Shown here one piece after another: positions 44,008 through 53,622 of a stretch of 64,000 bases of DNA. The translations under genes were made by a program, and so were the position numbers. Location of the stretch: the NCBI GenBank assembly GCA_002285055.1, contig NQYJ01000001.1, positions 300,654 to 364,653 on the forward strand. The letters are read 5' to 3'. Position 1 is the first letter of the stretch; every line of letters begins with the position of its first letter. This stretch comes from Candidatus Izimoplasma sp. ZiA1. GTDB lineage: Bacteria > Bacillota_I > Bacilli_A > Izemoplasmatales > Izemoplasmataceae. The notes below the pieces were generated by a model, which was not told where the DNA came from, ran no database searches, and saw only the letters and a program-made list of their open reading frames with translations.

Positions 44008-44928
44008 ATGGAAAAATACGATGTAATTATCATTGGAGCTGGTCCTGGTGGGATGACAGCTGCAATATATGCAGTAAGAGCAAACTTAAAAACAGTTATG
44101 CTAGAAAAAGCAGCACCTGGTGGAAAAATGTTATCTACTTGGGAAGTTGAAAACTATGCAGGACTTGGAAAAGTTAGTGGATTTGATATTAGTGAAAAGA
44201 TGTTTAATCACACACAAGAATTAGGTGTTGAATATAAGTATGGGGATATCGCTAATATAGTAGATAAAGGTGAATATAAAGAAGTAATCGATAGTTCAGG
44301 TAATGTATATCAAGCCAAAACTGTAATTATAGGTAGTGGTACTGTTCCTCGTTCATTAGGTGTTGAGGGTGAATCAAAACTTAATGGTCGCGGTATTAGT
44401 TGGTGTGCTGTATGTGATGGTGCTTTCTTTAAAGGTAAAGATGTTGTAGTTGTAGGTGGTGGAAATAGCGCAATTGAAGAAGCTGTTTACTTATCATCAA
44501 TGGTTAACAAAATTACTGTTGTTAATATCTTAGATACATTACAAGCAGATCCAAAAGCTATTGATCAAGCAAACGCTACTGGAAAAATCAGTTATAAACT
44601 TGGTTATGAAATAAATAGCTTTAATGGTGATACTAAACTTGAATCAGTTACAATAACTAATGCTAAAACAAAAGAAGTTGAAGAAATCACAACTGATGGA
44701 GCATTTATCTTCATTGGACATATTCCTGAAACAACATTTGCTAAAGAATTAGGAATTACTGATAAATGGGGTTACATCAAAACTGATGAAAAAATGGAAA
44801 CTAGTGTACCTGGTATCTTTGGAATCGGTGATGTTATTGTAAAACAACTAAGACAAATTGTAACAGCATCAAGTGATGGAGCAATAGCTGCTCAAGCTGC
44901 CGCAAAATATATTGAAGAACATAAATAA
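44008..44928 (+). CDS. trxB: Thioredoxin reductase
   Basis: A 306-residue flavoprotein that reduces thioredoxin with NADPH. The FAD-binding G-A-G-P-G-G-M-T-A-A is at the N-terminus, the redox-active C-A-V-C at 133-136, the NADPH-binding G-G-G-N-S-A near 150, and the C-terminal G-I-F-G-I-G-D. The length and layout are normal. A perfect terminator follows. In Bacilli the next genes would be yvcJ, yvcK and whiA; here only whiA is found, 2.4 kb further on. Confidence 0.95.
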   Translation: MEKYDVIIIGAGPGGMTAAIYAVRANLKTVMLEKAAPGGKMLSTWEVENYAGLGKVSGFDISEKMFNHTQELGVEYKYGDIANIVDKGEYKEVIDSSGNVYQAKTVIIGSGTVPRSLGVEGESKLNGRGISWCAVCDGAFFKGKDVVVVGGGNSAIEEAVYLSSMVNKITVVNILDTLQADPKAIDQANATGKISYKLGYEINSFNGDTKLESVTITNAKTKEVEEITTDGAFIFIGHIPETTFAKELGITDKWGYIKTDEKMETSVPGIFGIGDVIVKQLRQIVTASSDGAIAAQAAAKYIEEHK

Positions 44929-44935
44929 ACATAAA

Positions 44936-44966
44936 AAACACTCTCAAATTGAGAGTGTTTTTTTAT
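44936..44966 (+). terminator. Intrinsic terminator after trxB
   Basis: AACACTCTCAA pairs with TTGAGAGTGTT, followed by T5. Confidence 0.85.
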
Positions 44967-45037
44967 GGCTCACATATGGACTTACCTACATAATTTATAA
45001 GATATATAATTAAATAAAAAGAAGGGGAGTTTTTTGT

Positions 45038-47191
45038 ATGAAAAAATTAATAATTTTCACAATGTTAGTAATGTTAAGTTTGATTGCATTTAATGAGTTT
45101 CAACCAGTAAGTGCATACGTTGTTTATGTTGATGGTTACATTGAAGGTGAGTCACAAGAACAATATGTTTTACCACCTAAAAACGATCATTTAGAGGACG
45201 CGGAAAAATTACCAATGGATGGTTATAGAGCTTGTGCATATAGTTCGTGTTCTGATTATGTTGGAGAACATGTTAGTGGAACTACTACAGCATATTCTTA
45301 TAAAGATGTTTACTATTTTGTGGTAAACACTCCAAAAGAGTATAGTTTCTTTTTGGATCCAGGATCAATAGATGTTGATTTAGAACTTTATTCAGTGAAT
45401 ACATTTGTGACTGAAGACATGAATAGAGATTTAGAAGGTAACTTGATCGGTTCTGATAATAAACCAAATACTTATAATGAAAGTTTTTCAGTTTTATTAA
45501 ATAAAGGTATTTATTTTGTCAAAGTGGAATATAAAGAAAGAGACGGATGGTTAGATTCAGATTTAGAATATGGTTATCAATTTAATGTGTCTTATTCTGA
45601 CTTTAATCTAGAATCGTATGACTTAGTAGAAGAAATTGGGGATTTAAGCAATCCTAATTACAGTAATGATTTTGATGGGTTATACTTCCATATTAACCAA
45701 ACTTTTCCTAATCTAGAATTTCCAAATGCTTATCATACAGGTAATTATGAGTTATTTAATGATATTCAGGATATGAATTATTATGTCTATAGTAAGCCAA
45801 TAATCTCAGACTACTTTGTTTTAACAAGTGTTGATTCCATGATGTTTTTTAGATATTTGTATGATCAATACATTGATTTGGTAAAAGTAGAAGCTGTTAA
45901 TATAACAGCTGAATTAGAAAGACAAGAAGAAATAGTTAGTTTTATTACTGGAGACTGGGTAACTATTGTTTCAAAAATACCCGGTATGGGATGTATCACA
46001 GTAGCAAAAGAAATATTTGATGCTGTGGAAAATTTAGCAGACTTAGCTGGAGCTCCAGATATGTATGAAGTAATGTTATTTGAAAGTTTAATGCAGCATC
46101 AAAGTAAAATAGCTTCTTCAAAACAAATAGACATTTCTGTTGCAGATTACAATCAATGGTTAAATAATCAAGATAGTAACGATGTTCCTATTGGTTATGA
46201 AAGTATTACACCAGTAATTTCAGACATAATTAATAATAAAGAATACAATCAACCATATATAAATTTTATATCTAGACTATTATATCAATTAGACTTTAGT
46301 TCACTTTCAACATCAATCCAAACAGAGTTAGAAAACTCATTTGGAGGATTAACACTAGCAGATGATGGATTTGTTCAAATCTATCTAAAACACCAAATGA
46401 ATCCAGTTGAGACATATTCTAGATATGTTACTGCAGATTCAGAGTTAGTTATCGACAAAAGATATGCTAATAACTCACCATTATCAACACAAGCAGATTT
46501 TGCATATATTCTGGGTACAAATTACCAAGATTTAGATAATTATTATGATAACACAGGTGTTTATGACCCTAATGAGTTTGTAATATATAATCCAGGTTTT
46601 GCATATGAAGTTGAAAAAATGATGCATTCAGACAACTTGGCTCCAATTATTGATTATGATAATCAAGTTTGTACTAAAAAACAATCAACAGCTTCTATTA
46701 CGCCTGCTGATTTGCTAGATTATTGTGGGATTGAAGTTTTTGATAATAATCCTTTATATAACGACCAAGTTGAGATTACAGCCTCAAGTTCAAGCTATCT
46801 AGATGCACTAAATGTAATAGGAAATCATGATATTTATGTTAAAGCAACCGATAAAGATGGTAACACTTCAAATTATGTAGCTATACATATGAGTATAACT
46901 GATGGAACTCCACCAGTTATCACACTAAAAAAATCAAAAGCGTTTTTAGCTGCATCATCGTATGGTTTATCAACAGCAGAAATTAAAGCTCTATATATTA
47001 GTAGCGTTACAGATAATGAAGATACAACACCGTATGTAACAATAAATGCTAATAATGTAAACTGGGGATTACCAGGAACATATAAAATATATATTACAGC
47101 TAGAGACGATAATAATAATTACACAACAAAATCAGTTTATATGTATATTTTTGGATTAGCGGGTGATGATCCAATATTTGTTAGATTTTAA
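45038..47191 (+). CDS. Secreted protein with C-terminal Ig-like domains
   Basis: A 717-residue protein with a cleavable signal peptide (Lys-Lys, hydrophobic core, P-V-S-A near residue 27). Residues 60-185 form a beta-rich section with D-V-Y-Y-F-V-V-N-T and L-N-K-G-I-Y-F-V-K-V-E-Y, reminiscent of a pre-peptidase C-terminal (PPC)-type domain. The middle 300 residues are mainly helical and unfamiliar. From about 540 two bacterial Ig-like modules follow, with V-x-A-T-D-K-D-G-N-T-S and I-T-A-R-D-D-N-N-N-Y as the DUF5011/HYR-type strands. There is no membrane anchor or sortase signal. TATAAT at 45005-45010 may be its -10. Monocistronic between two terminators. Confidence 0.75.
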   Translation: MKKLIIFTMLVMLSLIAFNEFQPVSAYVVYVDGYIEGESQEQYVLPPKNDHLEDAEKLPMDGYRACAYSSCSDYVGEHVSGTTTAYSYKDVYYFVVNTPKEYSFFLDPGSIDVDLELYSVNTFVTEDMNRDLEGNLIGSDNKPNTYNESFSVLLNKGIYFVKVEYKERDGWLDSDLEYGYQFNVSYSDFNLESYDLVEEIGDLSNPNYSNDFDGLYFHINQTFPNLEFPNAYHTGNYELFNDIQDMNYYVYSKPIISDYFVLTSVDSMMFFRYLYDQYIDLVKVEAVNITAELERQEEIVSFITGDWVTIVSKIPGMGCITVAKEIFDAVENLADLAGAPDMYEVMLFESLMQHQSKIASSKQIDISVADYNQWLNNQDSNDVPIGYESITPVISDIINNKEYNQPYINFISRLLYQLDFSSLSTSIQTELENSFGGLTLADDGFVQIYLKHQMNPVETYSRYVTADSELVIDKRYANNSPLSTQADFAYILGTNYQDLDNYYDNTGVYDPNEFVIYNPGFAYEVEKMMHSDNLAPIIDYDNQVCTKKQSTASITPADLLDYCGIEVFDNNPLYNDQVEITASSSSYLDALNVIGNHDIYVKATDKDGNTSNYVAIHMSITDGTPPVITLKKSKAFLAASSYGLSTAEIKALYISSVTDNEDTTPYVTINANNVNWGLPGTYKIYITARDDNNNYTTKSVYMYIFGLAGDDPIFVRF

Positions 47192-47199
47192 ATAATACT

Positions 47200-47228
47200 A
47201 AAACACTTCTAATAAAGAAGTGTTTTTC
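47200..47228 (+). terminator. Intrinsic terminator after the Ig-domain protein
   Basis: AAACACTTC (47201-47209) pairs with GAAGTGTTT (47218-47226), followed by T. Confidence 0.8.
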
Positions 47229-47257
47229 TTTGGTTTATAGACTATTAACTAACTTAG

Positions 47258-47266
47258 TGATATAAT
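47258..47266 (+). promoter_or_regulatory. Extended -10 promoter of whiA
   Basis: TG-A-TATAAT, about 30 bases before the whiA ATG. Confidence 0.5.
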
Positions 47267-47295
47267 GATTTTACAATTATAAATAGGTGATATAT

Positions 47296-48249
47296 ATGAG
47301 TTTTGCAAAAGACACTAAAAGCGAATTGTTAACATTAAAATCTGATAAATGCTGCCGCTTAGCAGAATTATCAGCTCTTTTACGTATGAATGGTAAAGTA
47401 ACTCTTTCTAGTGAAGGATTAAGAGTTGAATTTTTAACTACTAATCTACATATTGCTAGAAAAGTAATTAAGAGTGTTAAAGACTTATATCATATCGAAG
47501 TTGATATTATTTCAAAAAAACAAATGAAATTAAATAAGAATGATATTTACATTATTGTGATTAGAGATAAAGCTAATACAATTATTAATGAACTTTCATT
47601 AATGAATAGTAGTTCTAATAGCTATTCATTTATTGATGAGTCATTATTAGTAAAAGAATGTTGTAAAAGGTCTTATTTAAGAGGTGCATTCTTAGCTAGT
47701 GGTTCAATAAATAGTCCAAAGAGTAGTAGTTATCATTTAGAAATATTTAGTCATGATGAAGAACACGCGAATGTTTTAAAAGATCTATTAAACTTCTTTC
47801 ATTTAAATGCTAAAGCAATTAAAAAAAGAAGAGGGTATATTACATACATTAAAGAATCAGAAAAGATTAGTGATTTTTTAAGAGTTGTAGGAGCAATTAA
47901 TTCATTATTTGAGTATGAAGACGAAAGAATCAAAAGAGATTTTGTTAACTCAATAACAAGAGTGATGAATATGGAGATTGCTAATCAAAATAAAACATTA
48001 GAAGCAGCTGATAAACAATTAAAAAGTATTAATGTTCTAGAAAATTCTTTAGACACTACTAAATTAAGTAAAAGTATTCAAGAAGCGATATTGTTAAGAA
48101 AAGAGTTCCCTGAGGCTAGTTTAACTGAAATAAGTTATGTTTCAGAACAAGTACTTGGTAAAAAAGTATCAAAATCAGCTTTAAATCATCGTTATCGTAA
48201 TATCAACGAAATAGCTGATCAGATATTAGAGGATATTGAAAATGGATAG
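47296..48249 (+). CDS. whiA: WhiA family DNA-binding protein
   Basis: A 317-residue protein with an N-terminal LAGLIDADG-like fold (seen as Y-L-R-G-A-F-L-A-S-G-S near 128) and a C-terminal helix-turn-helix (L-T-E-I-S-Y-V-S-E and K-S-A-L-N-H-R-Y-R-N). WhiA affects cell division and chromosome segregation in Firmicutes and sporulation in Streptomyces. The ATG at 47296 follows AGGTGA; an in-frame GTG at 47287 falls in that site. It overlaps acpS by eight bases. Confidence 0.94.
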   Translation: MSFAKDTKSELLTLKSDKCCRLAELSALLRMNGKVTLSSEGLRVEFLTTNLHIARKVIKSVKDLYHIEVDIISKKQMKLNKNDIYIIVIRDKANTIINELSLMNSSSNSYSFIDESLLVKECCKRSYLRGAFLASGSINSPKSSSYHLEIFSHDEEHANVLKDLLNFFHLNAKAIKKRRGYITYIKESEKISDFLRVVGAINSLFEYEDERIKRDFVNSITRVMNMEIANQNKTLEAADKQLKSINVLENSLDTTKLSKSIQEAILLRKEFPEASLTEISYVSEQVLGKKVSKSALNHRYRNINEIADQILEDIENG

Positions 48250-48586
48250 TATTGGTGTAGATATAGTAGAATTTAGTAGAATTAAAGAAATGATGAATGA
48301 CAAATTTATCAAAAGAATTTTATCAGTTAAAGAATTAGAATTGTTTAATAGTTTTAAAAGTGAAAAAAGAAAAGTTGAGTATTTAGCTGGGAGATTTGCA
48401 GCTAAAGAAGCATATACAAAAGTGTATAAGAAATTTAATGAGAAACTAAACTTTACAGATGTCGAAGTTTTAAAAGATGAGTTTGGTGCTCCATATATTA
48501 TTTCTAAGTATCATCCTGAGGATGAAATCCTTGTGAGTATTAGTCATAGTGAAAACTATGCAGTAGCAATGTGTATAAAAAAATAG
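48242..48586 (+). CDS. acpS: Holo-[acyl-carrier-protein] synthase
   Basis: A 114-residue phosphopantetheinyl transferase that loads 4'-phosphopantetheine onto acyl carrier protein. Seen: G-V-D-I-V-E-F at residues 5-11 with the Mg-binding Asp, the F-A-A-K-E-A-Y-T-K helix with its Glu, and S-I-S-H-S near the C-terminus. The ATG at 48242 has AGAGGA nine bases upstream, inside whiA; a TTG at 48236 is less likely. The stop lies inside a bidirectional terminator. Confidence 0.95.
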   Translation: MDSIGVDIVEFSRIKEMMNDKFIKRILSVKELELFNSFKSEKRKVEYLAGRFAAKEAYTKVYKKFNEKLNFTDVEVLKDEFGAPYIISKYHPEDEILVSISHSENYAVAMCIKK

Positions 48587-48614
48587 TGCAGAATTCTGCA
48601 CTATTTATTTTTTT
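48580..48614. terminator. Bidirectional terminator between acpS and fbp
   Basis: The perfect palindrome AATAGTGCAGAA/TTCTGCACTATT (48582-48605) is flanked by A-rich and T-rich runs and serves both converging genes. Confidence 0.85.
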
Positions 48615-50577
48615 GGTAGTTTTCTTTTAATGTACCATCTCGATATGCATCAAGTAATTTATAGAGATCATTTATTTCATCAGCTAAAGTTTTACCTTTA
48701 TCTGTGTCATAAATATATTCTCTATTTTTATTAACATCCTCACTTCTTTGTAGTGAGATAATATCTTCTTCTTTTTCTATTAAATCATCAAGGTTAGAAA
48801 AACGATCATGTGATATTAAGAATAAGCGATATGAATCACTAACTAAAGTATATCCACCAATCGCTATTTCATCAGAGTAAGTAGTACTCATCCCACCATC
48901 AATCGAGTAGATTCTACCATCAGCAATAACCGGACTAAATCCTTTAGTAATATCTACAGGTACATGGCCATTGATAATTTTTGATTTATCCCAAGAAATA
49001 TCAAATTCATCATATATATTTTTAAGGACTTCAGGCTTTTCTCTTAATAAGAAATAGTTATTTTTTGGTTCTTGTTTAAGTTCTGGGTTATAAAGGAAAT
49101 ATCGTTCAAATGTTTTCATTGATTTTTTACCAAACAAAGGTGAGTTTTCACCTTGCCATAAAAACATGAAGTAATCCTTATCTGGATTATGTTTATCATA
49201 ACGATTTAAGAAAGAAGTTCTAATTTTCTTTTCTAGTTCTTCAAATAAACTTAAACCTTTATAGACTTTACCATCAATTTCCATTTCTGCGAATCCACCT
49301 TTATCATCTAAAGGAATACAACCATGGAATAATAAGTTATTGTTGTATTTTAAATACATTGATCCATGACGATATAAGAAATTTACATGGCGTTGTAATA
49401 AATCATTGTTTAAGAAGTTATATTTAAGATGAGTTATTACTTTTAATTCTTCTGGATTTAAAGCATAAGGATCTCTTGGATCAACAGTTGGGAAGAATGA
49501 ATCATTCATAGTGTAAAAAACACCATTAATTCTAATTTTTTTGTTTTTAAAGTCTATTTTGTCTAAGAGTAAACGATCATCAAGTCCAAAGTTAGGATTA
49601 TCTTTTACTACTTGGTGTTCAAGTTTAAACTGGATGATTGTCATCGCTTTATGCATCTTAGCAACAAGCAATGATCTGTCCTTGTCGATTGTATCTTTAT
49701 TGTTGTAGTTTTTTGGAATAAAATGAGCACAAGTATCTAAACGATAATACTTATCAGCTAGTGCTGCTAGTGGTAGTAAATTTATTCCGTAACCATCTTC
49801 TAGTGTATCTAGATTATTATATCTTGCAGATATTCTAATCACGTTAGCTATCGAAATTTCGCTACCTGCGGCTGCACCCATCCAGATGATATCATGGTTA
49901 CCCCATTCAATATCAACACTATGGTATTTTTCTAGTTTATTCATGATTAATTGCGCGTTAGGACCACGATCAAAGATATCACCAACTACATGTAATCTAT
50001 CGATTGTTAGTCTTTGAATTAGTCTTGCCATTTCAATGATGAATCTTTTTTCTCTTTTGGTTTTAAAGATAGCATCAATGATTGCTTTATAATATGCTTC
50101 TTTATCAGTAGCATGTTGGTTTTCATAAAGTAGTTCTTGGATAATATATGAGAACTCTTTTGGTAAGCTTTTACGAATTCTACTTTTTGTGTATTTTTGA
50201 GATAAATAGATTGATACTTCGATAATTCTTAAAAGGTTATCTCTTAAAAATGATTGGTAAGTATCTTCATCTAATAATAGTTCATATTTTTTAATCATTT
50301 GTTTCGGATAGTAAATAATAAAAGCAAGGGTATTTTTCTCTTTTTCTGTCATATCAGTGTAGATTAAATTAATTTTTTCTTTGATTGCCCCACTCCCATT
50401 TTTAATAAAATGGTTGAAGATATCATACTCTCCATGGATGTCAGTTAAAAAGTGTTCAGTTCCCTTAGGAAGATTTAAAATAGCTGTTAAATTGATTAGT
50501 TCAGTACTAACTGCTTGTACTGTTGGGAATTCTTTACTTAATAATTTTAGGTATTTTAGTTCATAGCTACATTCCAT
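48601..50577 (-). CDS. fbp: Fructose-1,6-bisphosphatase, class III
   Basis: A 658-residue calcineurin-like phosphoesterase, the Firmicutes-type FBPase of gluconeogenesis. Metal-binding motifs are D-I-H-G-E-Y-D near residue 44, G-D-I-F-D-R-G-P near 198 and W-G-N-H-D near 225, with G-H-V-P in the C-terminal half. The length matches Bacillus Fbp (about 670). The minus-strand ATG at 50577 follows AAGGAGA. It is transcribed against the neighbouring genes as a single unit. Together with pgi it indicates a functioning upper gluconeogenic route. Confidence 0.95.
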   Translation of the reverse strand: MECSYELKYLKLLSKEFPTVQAVSTELINLTAILNLPKGTEHFLTDIHGEYDIFNHFIKNGSGAIKEKINLIYTDMTEKEKNTLAFIIYYPKQMIKKYELLLDEDTYQSFLRDNLLRIIEVSIYLSQKYTKSRIRKSLPKEFSYIIQELLYENQHATDKEAYYKAIIDAIFKTKREKRFIIEMARLIQRLTIDRLHVVGDIFDRGPNAQLIMNKLEKYHSVDIEWGNHDIIWMGAAAGSEISIANVIRISARYNNLDTLEDGYGINLLPLAALADKYYRLDTCAHFIPKNYNNKDTIDKDRSLLVAKMHKAMTIIQFKLEHQVVKDNPNFGLDDRLLLDKIDFKNKKIRINGVFYTMNDSFFPTVDPRDPYALNPEELKVITHLKYNFLNNDLLQRHVNFLYRHGSMYLKYNNNLLFHGCIPLDDKGGFAEMEIDGKVYKGLSLFEELEKKIRTSFLNRYDKHNPDKDYFMFLWQGENSPLFGKKSMKTFERYFLYNPELKQEPKNNYFLLREKPEVLKNIYDEFDISWDKSKIINGHVPVDITKGFSPVIADGRIYSIDGGMSTTYSDEIAIGGYTLVSDSYRLFLISHDRFSNLDDLIEKEEDIISLQRSEDVNKNREYIYDTDKGKTLADEINDLYKLLDAYRDGTLKENYQKNK

Positions 50578-50717
50578 ATTTATCTCCTTATTTTTACTTC
50601 TTTAATATTATAACAAAATAATAGCTAGTTTTTAAGTTAATATTATATGTTTTAAATATATATTGCTTGCATATTATTTTAAATTTTAATAAAATAAGAA
50701 GAGCTAGGAGTGATAAT

Positions 50718-51179
50718 ATGGCAAAATACAAAACTAATTATAAAAAGAATAACGATCGTTTTGGATCATATTTTTTAATTGGAAGCATTGCTGTTGTATT
50801 TGTTTTAATTACTAGTTTGTTATTGTATAGTGCGTTTAAAGATGATTTAGATTATGGTGATTTTGATCATTTAACTACTTTTGAAGAAGTATTAGTACAA
50901 GAAGAAAGTGAATACTTTGTTTATTTCTACGCTACATGGTGTTCTCATTGTGGAGATATTAAAAAAGAAGTACTGCAATATGCAAGTGAAAAACAGTTTA
51001 CAATATATTTTGTAGACACTGATAATTTAACGGGAACTAATTTTATTGATGAATTTACAGGTACACCAGCACTTGTTACGGTGTTAAATGGTGAAGTTGT
51101 TGATTACAATTCAGGAACATTACTTATTCCAAATACGTTAGATCAGGCTAGTAAAGGTGTTTACCCACCATTTAGTTAA
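50718..51179 (+). CDS. Membrane-anchored thioredoxin-like protein
   Basis: A 153-residue protein with a basic N-terminus, one membrane helix (about 18-40) and an extracellular thioredoxin fold with the active site W-C-S-H-C at 74-78. The cis-proline region is T-G-T-P-A. It is probably a surface thiol oxidoreductase acting on secreted Cys-containing proteins, several of which are encoded here. The ATG at 50718 follows AGGAG; upstream in-frame codons back to 50667 are in A/T-rich leader and lack a site. Confidence 0.85.
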   Translation: MAKYKTNYKKNNDRFGSYFLIGSIAVVFVLITSLLLYSAFKDDLDYGDFDHLTTFEEVLVQEESEYFVYFYATWCSHCGDIKKEVLQYASEKQFTIYFVDTDNLTGTNFIDEFTGTPALVTVLNGEVVDYNSGTLLIPNTLDQASKGVYPPFS

Positions 51180-51188
51180 AAAATTAAG

Positions 51189-51211
51189 ATAGCCCTTCTG
51201 GGCTTTTTTAT
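51189..51211 (+). terminator. Intrinsic terminator
   Basis: AGCCC TTCT GGGCT (51191-51204) followed by T5. Confidence 0.8.
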
Positions 51212-51228
51212 ATTATTGGAGGTATTTT

Positions 51229-53409
51229 ATGAAACTTAATGAAACAATTATTGCTAATATTACTAAGGAATTAAAGATAACAAAAAAACAAGTTATGACG
51301 GTTTTAAGTTTACTAGATGAAGGAAATACTGTTCCCTTTATAGCTAGATACCGTAAAGAACAAACTGGTGCTCTTGATGAGGAACAAATAAGAGAAATCA
51401 ATAAAGAGTATGAGTATAGTGTTAACTTATTAAAACGAAAAGAAGACGTTATTAGATTAATTGATGAAAAAGGGATGTTAACTGAAGAACTACAAACATC
51501 AATTTTAGCTGCGCAAAAATTGATTGATGTTGAGGATTTATATCGTCCGTTTAAAGAAAAGAAAAAAACTAAAGCTACTGAGGCTGTTAAAAAAGGTTTA
51601 AAACCTTTAGCTGATTATATTAATACGTTCCCACTTACTGGGGATTTAGAAGTTAAAGCTAGTGAGTTTATTAACGATGAAGTTAAAGATGTTAATGAAG
51701 CAATTACTGGAGCTTTATATATTATTTCAGAGGAAATCAGCGATAATAGTGATGCTAGAAAATGGATTAGAAATCATACATACTTAAATGCTGACATTGT
51801 ATCTAAGAAAAAGAAAAATGCAGTGGATGAGTTTAATACTTATGATATTTATTATGATTATAGTGAACCTGTTAAAAGAGTTAAACTTTATAGAGTTTTA
51901 GCTATTAACCGTGCTGAAAAAGAAAAAGTTTTAACTGTAAAATTAGATTTAGATGAAAAAAGTATTATTGAATATTTAAAAAGAAATACAATCGAGAATT
52001 TTAATTCAATTGTCTTTGAATATTATGTTAGTGCAATTGAGGATGCTTATAAAAGATTGATTGCTCCTTCTATTGAAAGAGAAATCAGAAGTGATTTAAC
52101 TGAAAGAGCTGAAGATAACGCAATTCATATTTTTAGTGAAAACTTAAGAAGTCTTTTATTACAACCACCAATGAAAGGTAAGATGGTTCTAGGAATAGAT
52201 CCAGCATACCGTACTGGTTGTAAACTTGCGGTTATTAATGAAATGGGGAAAATGATTTATAAAGATGTTATTTATCCACATCAAAAATTCCCAGGAGAAA
52301 AAGTAAGTCCGCAAAGAATTAATGAAGCTTTTGGAAAAACTTTAGCAATCATTAAAAAATGGGATATTAAGATTATCGCAATTGGTAACGGTACAGCAAG
52401 TAGAGAAAGTGAACAATTTGCGATTGATGTAATTAAAAAAGTTGAAAATGAATGTTATTACATTATTGTTAATGAAGCTGGAGCTTCAGTATATAGTGCA
52501 TCAGAACTAGCTAAAGAGGAGTTTCCTAATCTAGCAGTTGAAGAAAGAAGTGCTGTAAGTATTGCAAGAAGATTACAAGATCCACTAAGTGAACTTGTTA
52601 AGATTGATCCTAAAAGTATTGGTGTAGGACAATATCAACATGATGTTCAACAAAATAAATTAAGTGATTCATTAGACTTTGTTGTTGAAACTGCAGTTAA
52701 CCAAGTTGGTGTTAATGTTAATACTGCAAGTGTACAGTTATTACAATATGTTTCAGGTTTAAATAAAACAGTAGCTAAAAACATTGTTGATTACCGTGAA
52801 AACGAAGGTGAGTTTACAGAAAGAAAACAATTAAAAAAAGTTGCTCGTTTTGGAGCTAAAGCTTATGAACAAGCAATTGGGTTCTTAAGAATTTTAAATG
52901 GACCTAACCCTCTTGATGTAACAGGAATCCATCCAGAGAGTTATAAAGTAGCTAATCAACTCTTAAAAGAGTTTAATATTAGTCCTAGTGATTTAGGAAG
53001 TGATATTCTTAAATTAAAACTTAATAACTTAAATTATAATGAACTAGCAACGAAATATGAAAGTGATGCTCATACTGTAAAAGATATTTTAGATGCATTC
53101 ATTGCCCCTCTAAGAGATCCTCGTGATGATTTTGAAGCACCACTACTTAGAAGTGATGTTTTAAAGCTTGAAGATTTAAATGTTGGGATGGAACTACAAG
53201 GAACTGTAAGAAACGTTGTTGATTTTGGAGTATTTGTTGATTGTGGTGTTAAAGATGATGGTTTAATTCATATCTCACAATTAAGTAAATCGTTTGTAAA
53301 ACATCCTTTAGATGTTGTAAGTGTTGGTGACATTGTTAAAGTATTTGTTAAAGAGATTGACATGAAACGTCATCGTCTTCAATTAACGATGTTTAAAGAA
53401 AATATTTAA
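51229..53409 (+). CDS. tex: Tex family RNA-binding transcription accessory protein
   Basis: A 726-residue protein with the full Tex layout: N-terminal helical domain, YqgF/RuvC-like domain (G-I-D-P-A-Y-R-T-G near 325), helix-hairpin-helix region (L-N-K-T-V-A-K-N-I-V near 520) and C-terminal S1 domain (G-T-V-R-N-V-V-D-F-G-V-F-V-D near 655). Tex binds nucleic acids and affects transcription; its exact role is unsettled. TTGGAGG precedes the ATG. The next feature is the tRNA-Ser promoter. Confidence 0.95.
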   Translation: MKLNETIIANITKELKITKKQVMTVLSLLDEGNTVPFIARYRKEQTGALDEEQIREINKEYEYSVNLLKRKEDVIRLIDEKGMLTEELQTSILAAQKLIDVEDLYRPFKEKKKTKATEAVKKGLKPLADYINTFPLTGDLEVKASEFINDEVKDVNEAITGALYIISEEISDNSDARKWIRNHTYLNADIVSKKKKNAVDEFNTYDIYYDYSEPVKRVKLYRVLAINRAEKEKVLTVKLDLDEKSIIEYLKRNTIENFNSIVFEYYVSAIEDAYKRLIAPSIEREIRSDLTERAEDNAIHIFSENLRSLLLQPPMKGKMVLGIDPAYRTGCKLAVINEMGKMIYKDVIYPHQKFPGEKVSPQRINEAFGKTLAIIKKWDIKIIAIGNGTASRESEQFAIDVIKKVENECYYIIVNEAGASVYSASELAKEEFPNLAVEERSAVSIARRLQDPLSELVKIDPKSIGVGQYQHDVQQNKLSDSLDFVVETAVNQVGVNVNTASVQLLQYVSGLNKTVAKNIVDYRENEGEFTERKQLKKVARFGAKAYEQAIGFLRILNGPNPLDVTGIHPESYKVANQLLKEFNISPSDLGSDILKLKLNNLNYNELATKYESDAHTVKDILDAFIAPLRDPRDDFEAPLLRSDVLKLEDLNVGMELQGTVRNVVDFGVFVDCGVKDDGLIHISQLSKSFVKHPLDVVSVGDIVKVFVKEIDMKRHRLQLTMFKENI

Positions 53410-53433
53410 AGTTAAAAAAACAATTTTATCTTG

Positions 53434-53462
53434 TTGACAGTTAGCCTAAAATATATTATTAT
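53434..53462 (+). promoter_or_regulatory. Promoter of the tRNA-Ser gene
   Basis: Consensus TTGACA (53434-53439), 17-base spacer, TATTAT (53457-53462). An inverted repeat GTTAGCC (53440-53446)/GGCTAAC (53468-53474) flanks the -10. Confidence 0.8.
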
Positions 53463-53484
53463 ATAAGGGCTAACTTTCATTTAC

Positions 53485-53576
53485 GGAGTAGTACTCAAGT
53501 TGGCTGAAGAGGTGCCCCTGCTAAGGGTATAGGTCGTTAACGCGGCGCGAGGGTTCGAATCCCTCCTACTCCGCCA
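53485..53576 (+). tRNA. tRNA-Ser (GCU)
   Basis: A 92-base class II tRNA. The acceptor stem is GGAGTAG/CTACTCC with a G discriminator and encoded CCA. The anticodon loop C-T-GCT-A-A has its anticodon at 53520-53522. A long variable arm and the T-loop GTTCGAATC are present. Confidence 0.96.
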
Positions 53577-53585
53577 TTTAAGAAA

Positions 53586-53613
53586 AAACACGAACTTTGG
53601 TTCGTTTTTTTTA
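53586..53613 (+). terminator. Intrinsic terminator after tRNA-Ser
   Basis: ACGAAC (53590-53595) pairs with GTTCGT (53600-53605), then T8. Confidence 0.8.
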
Positions 53614-53622
53614 TGGCTTTTT

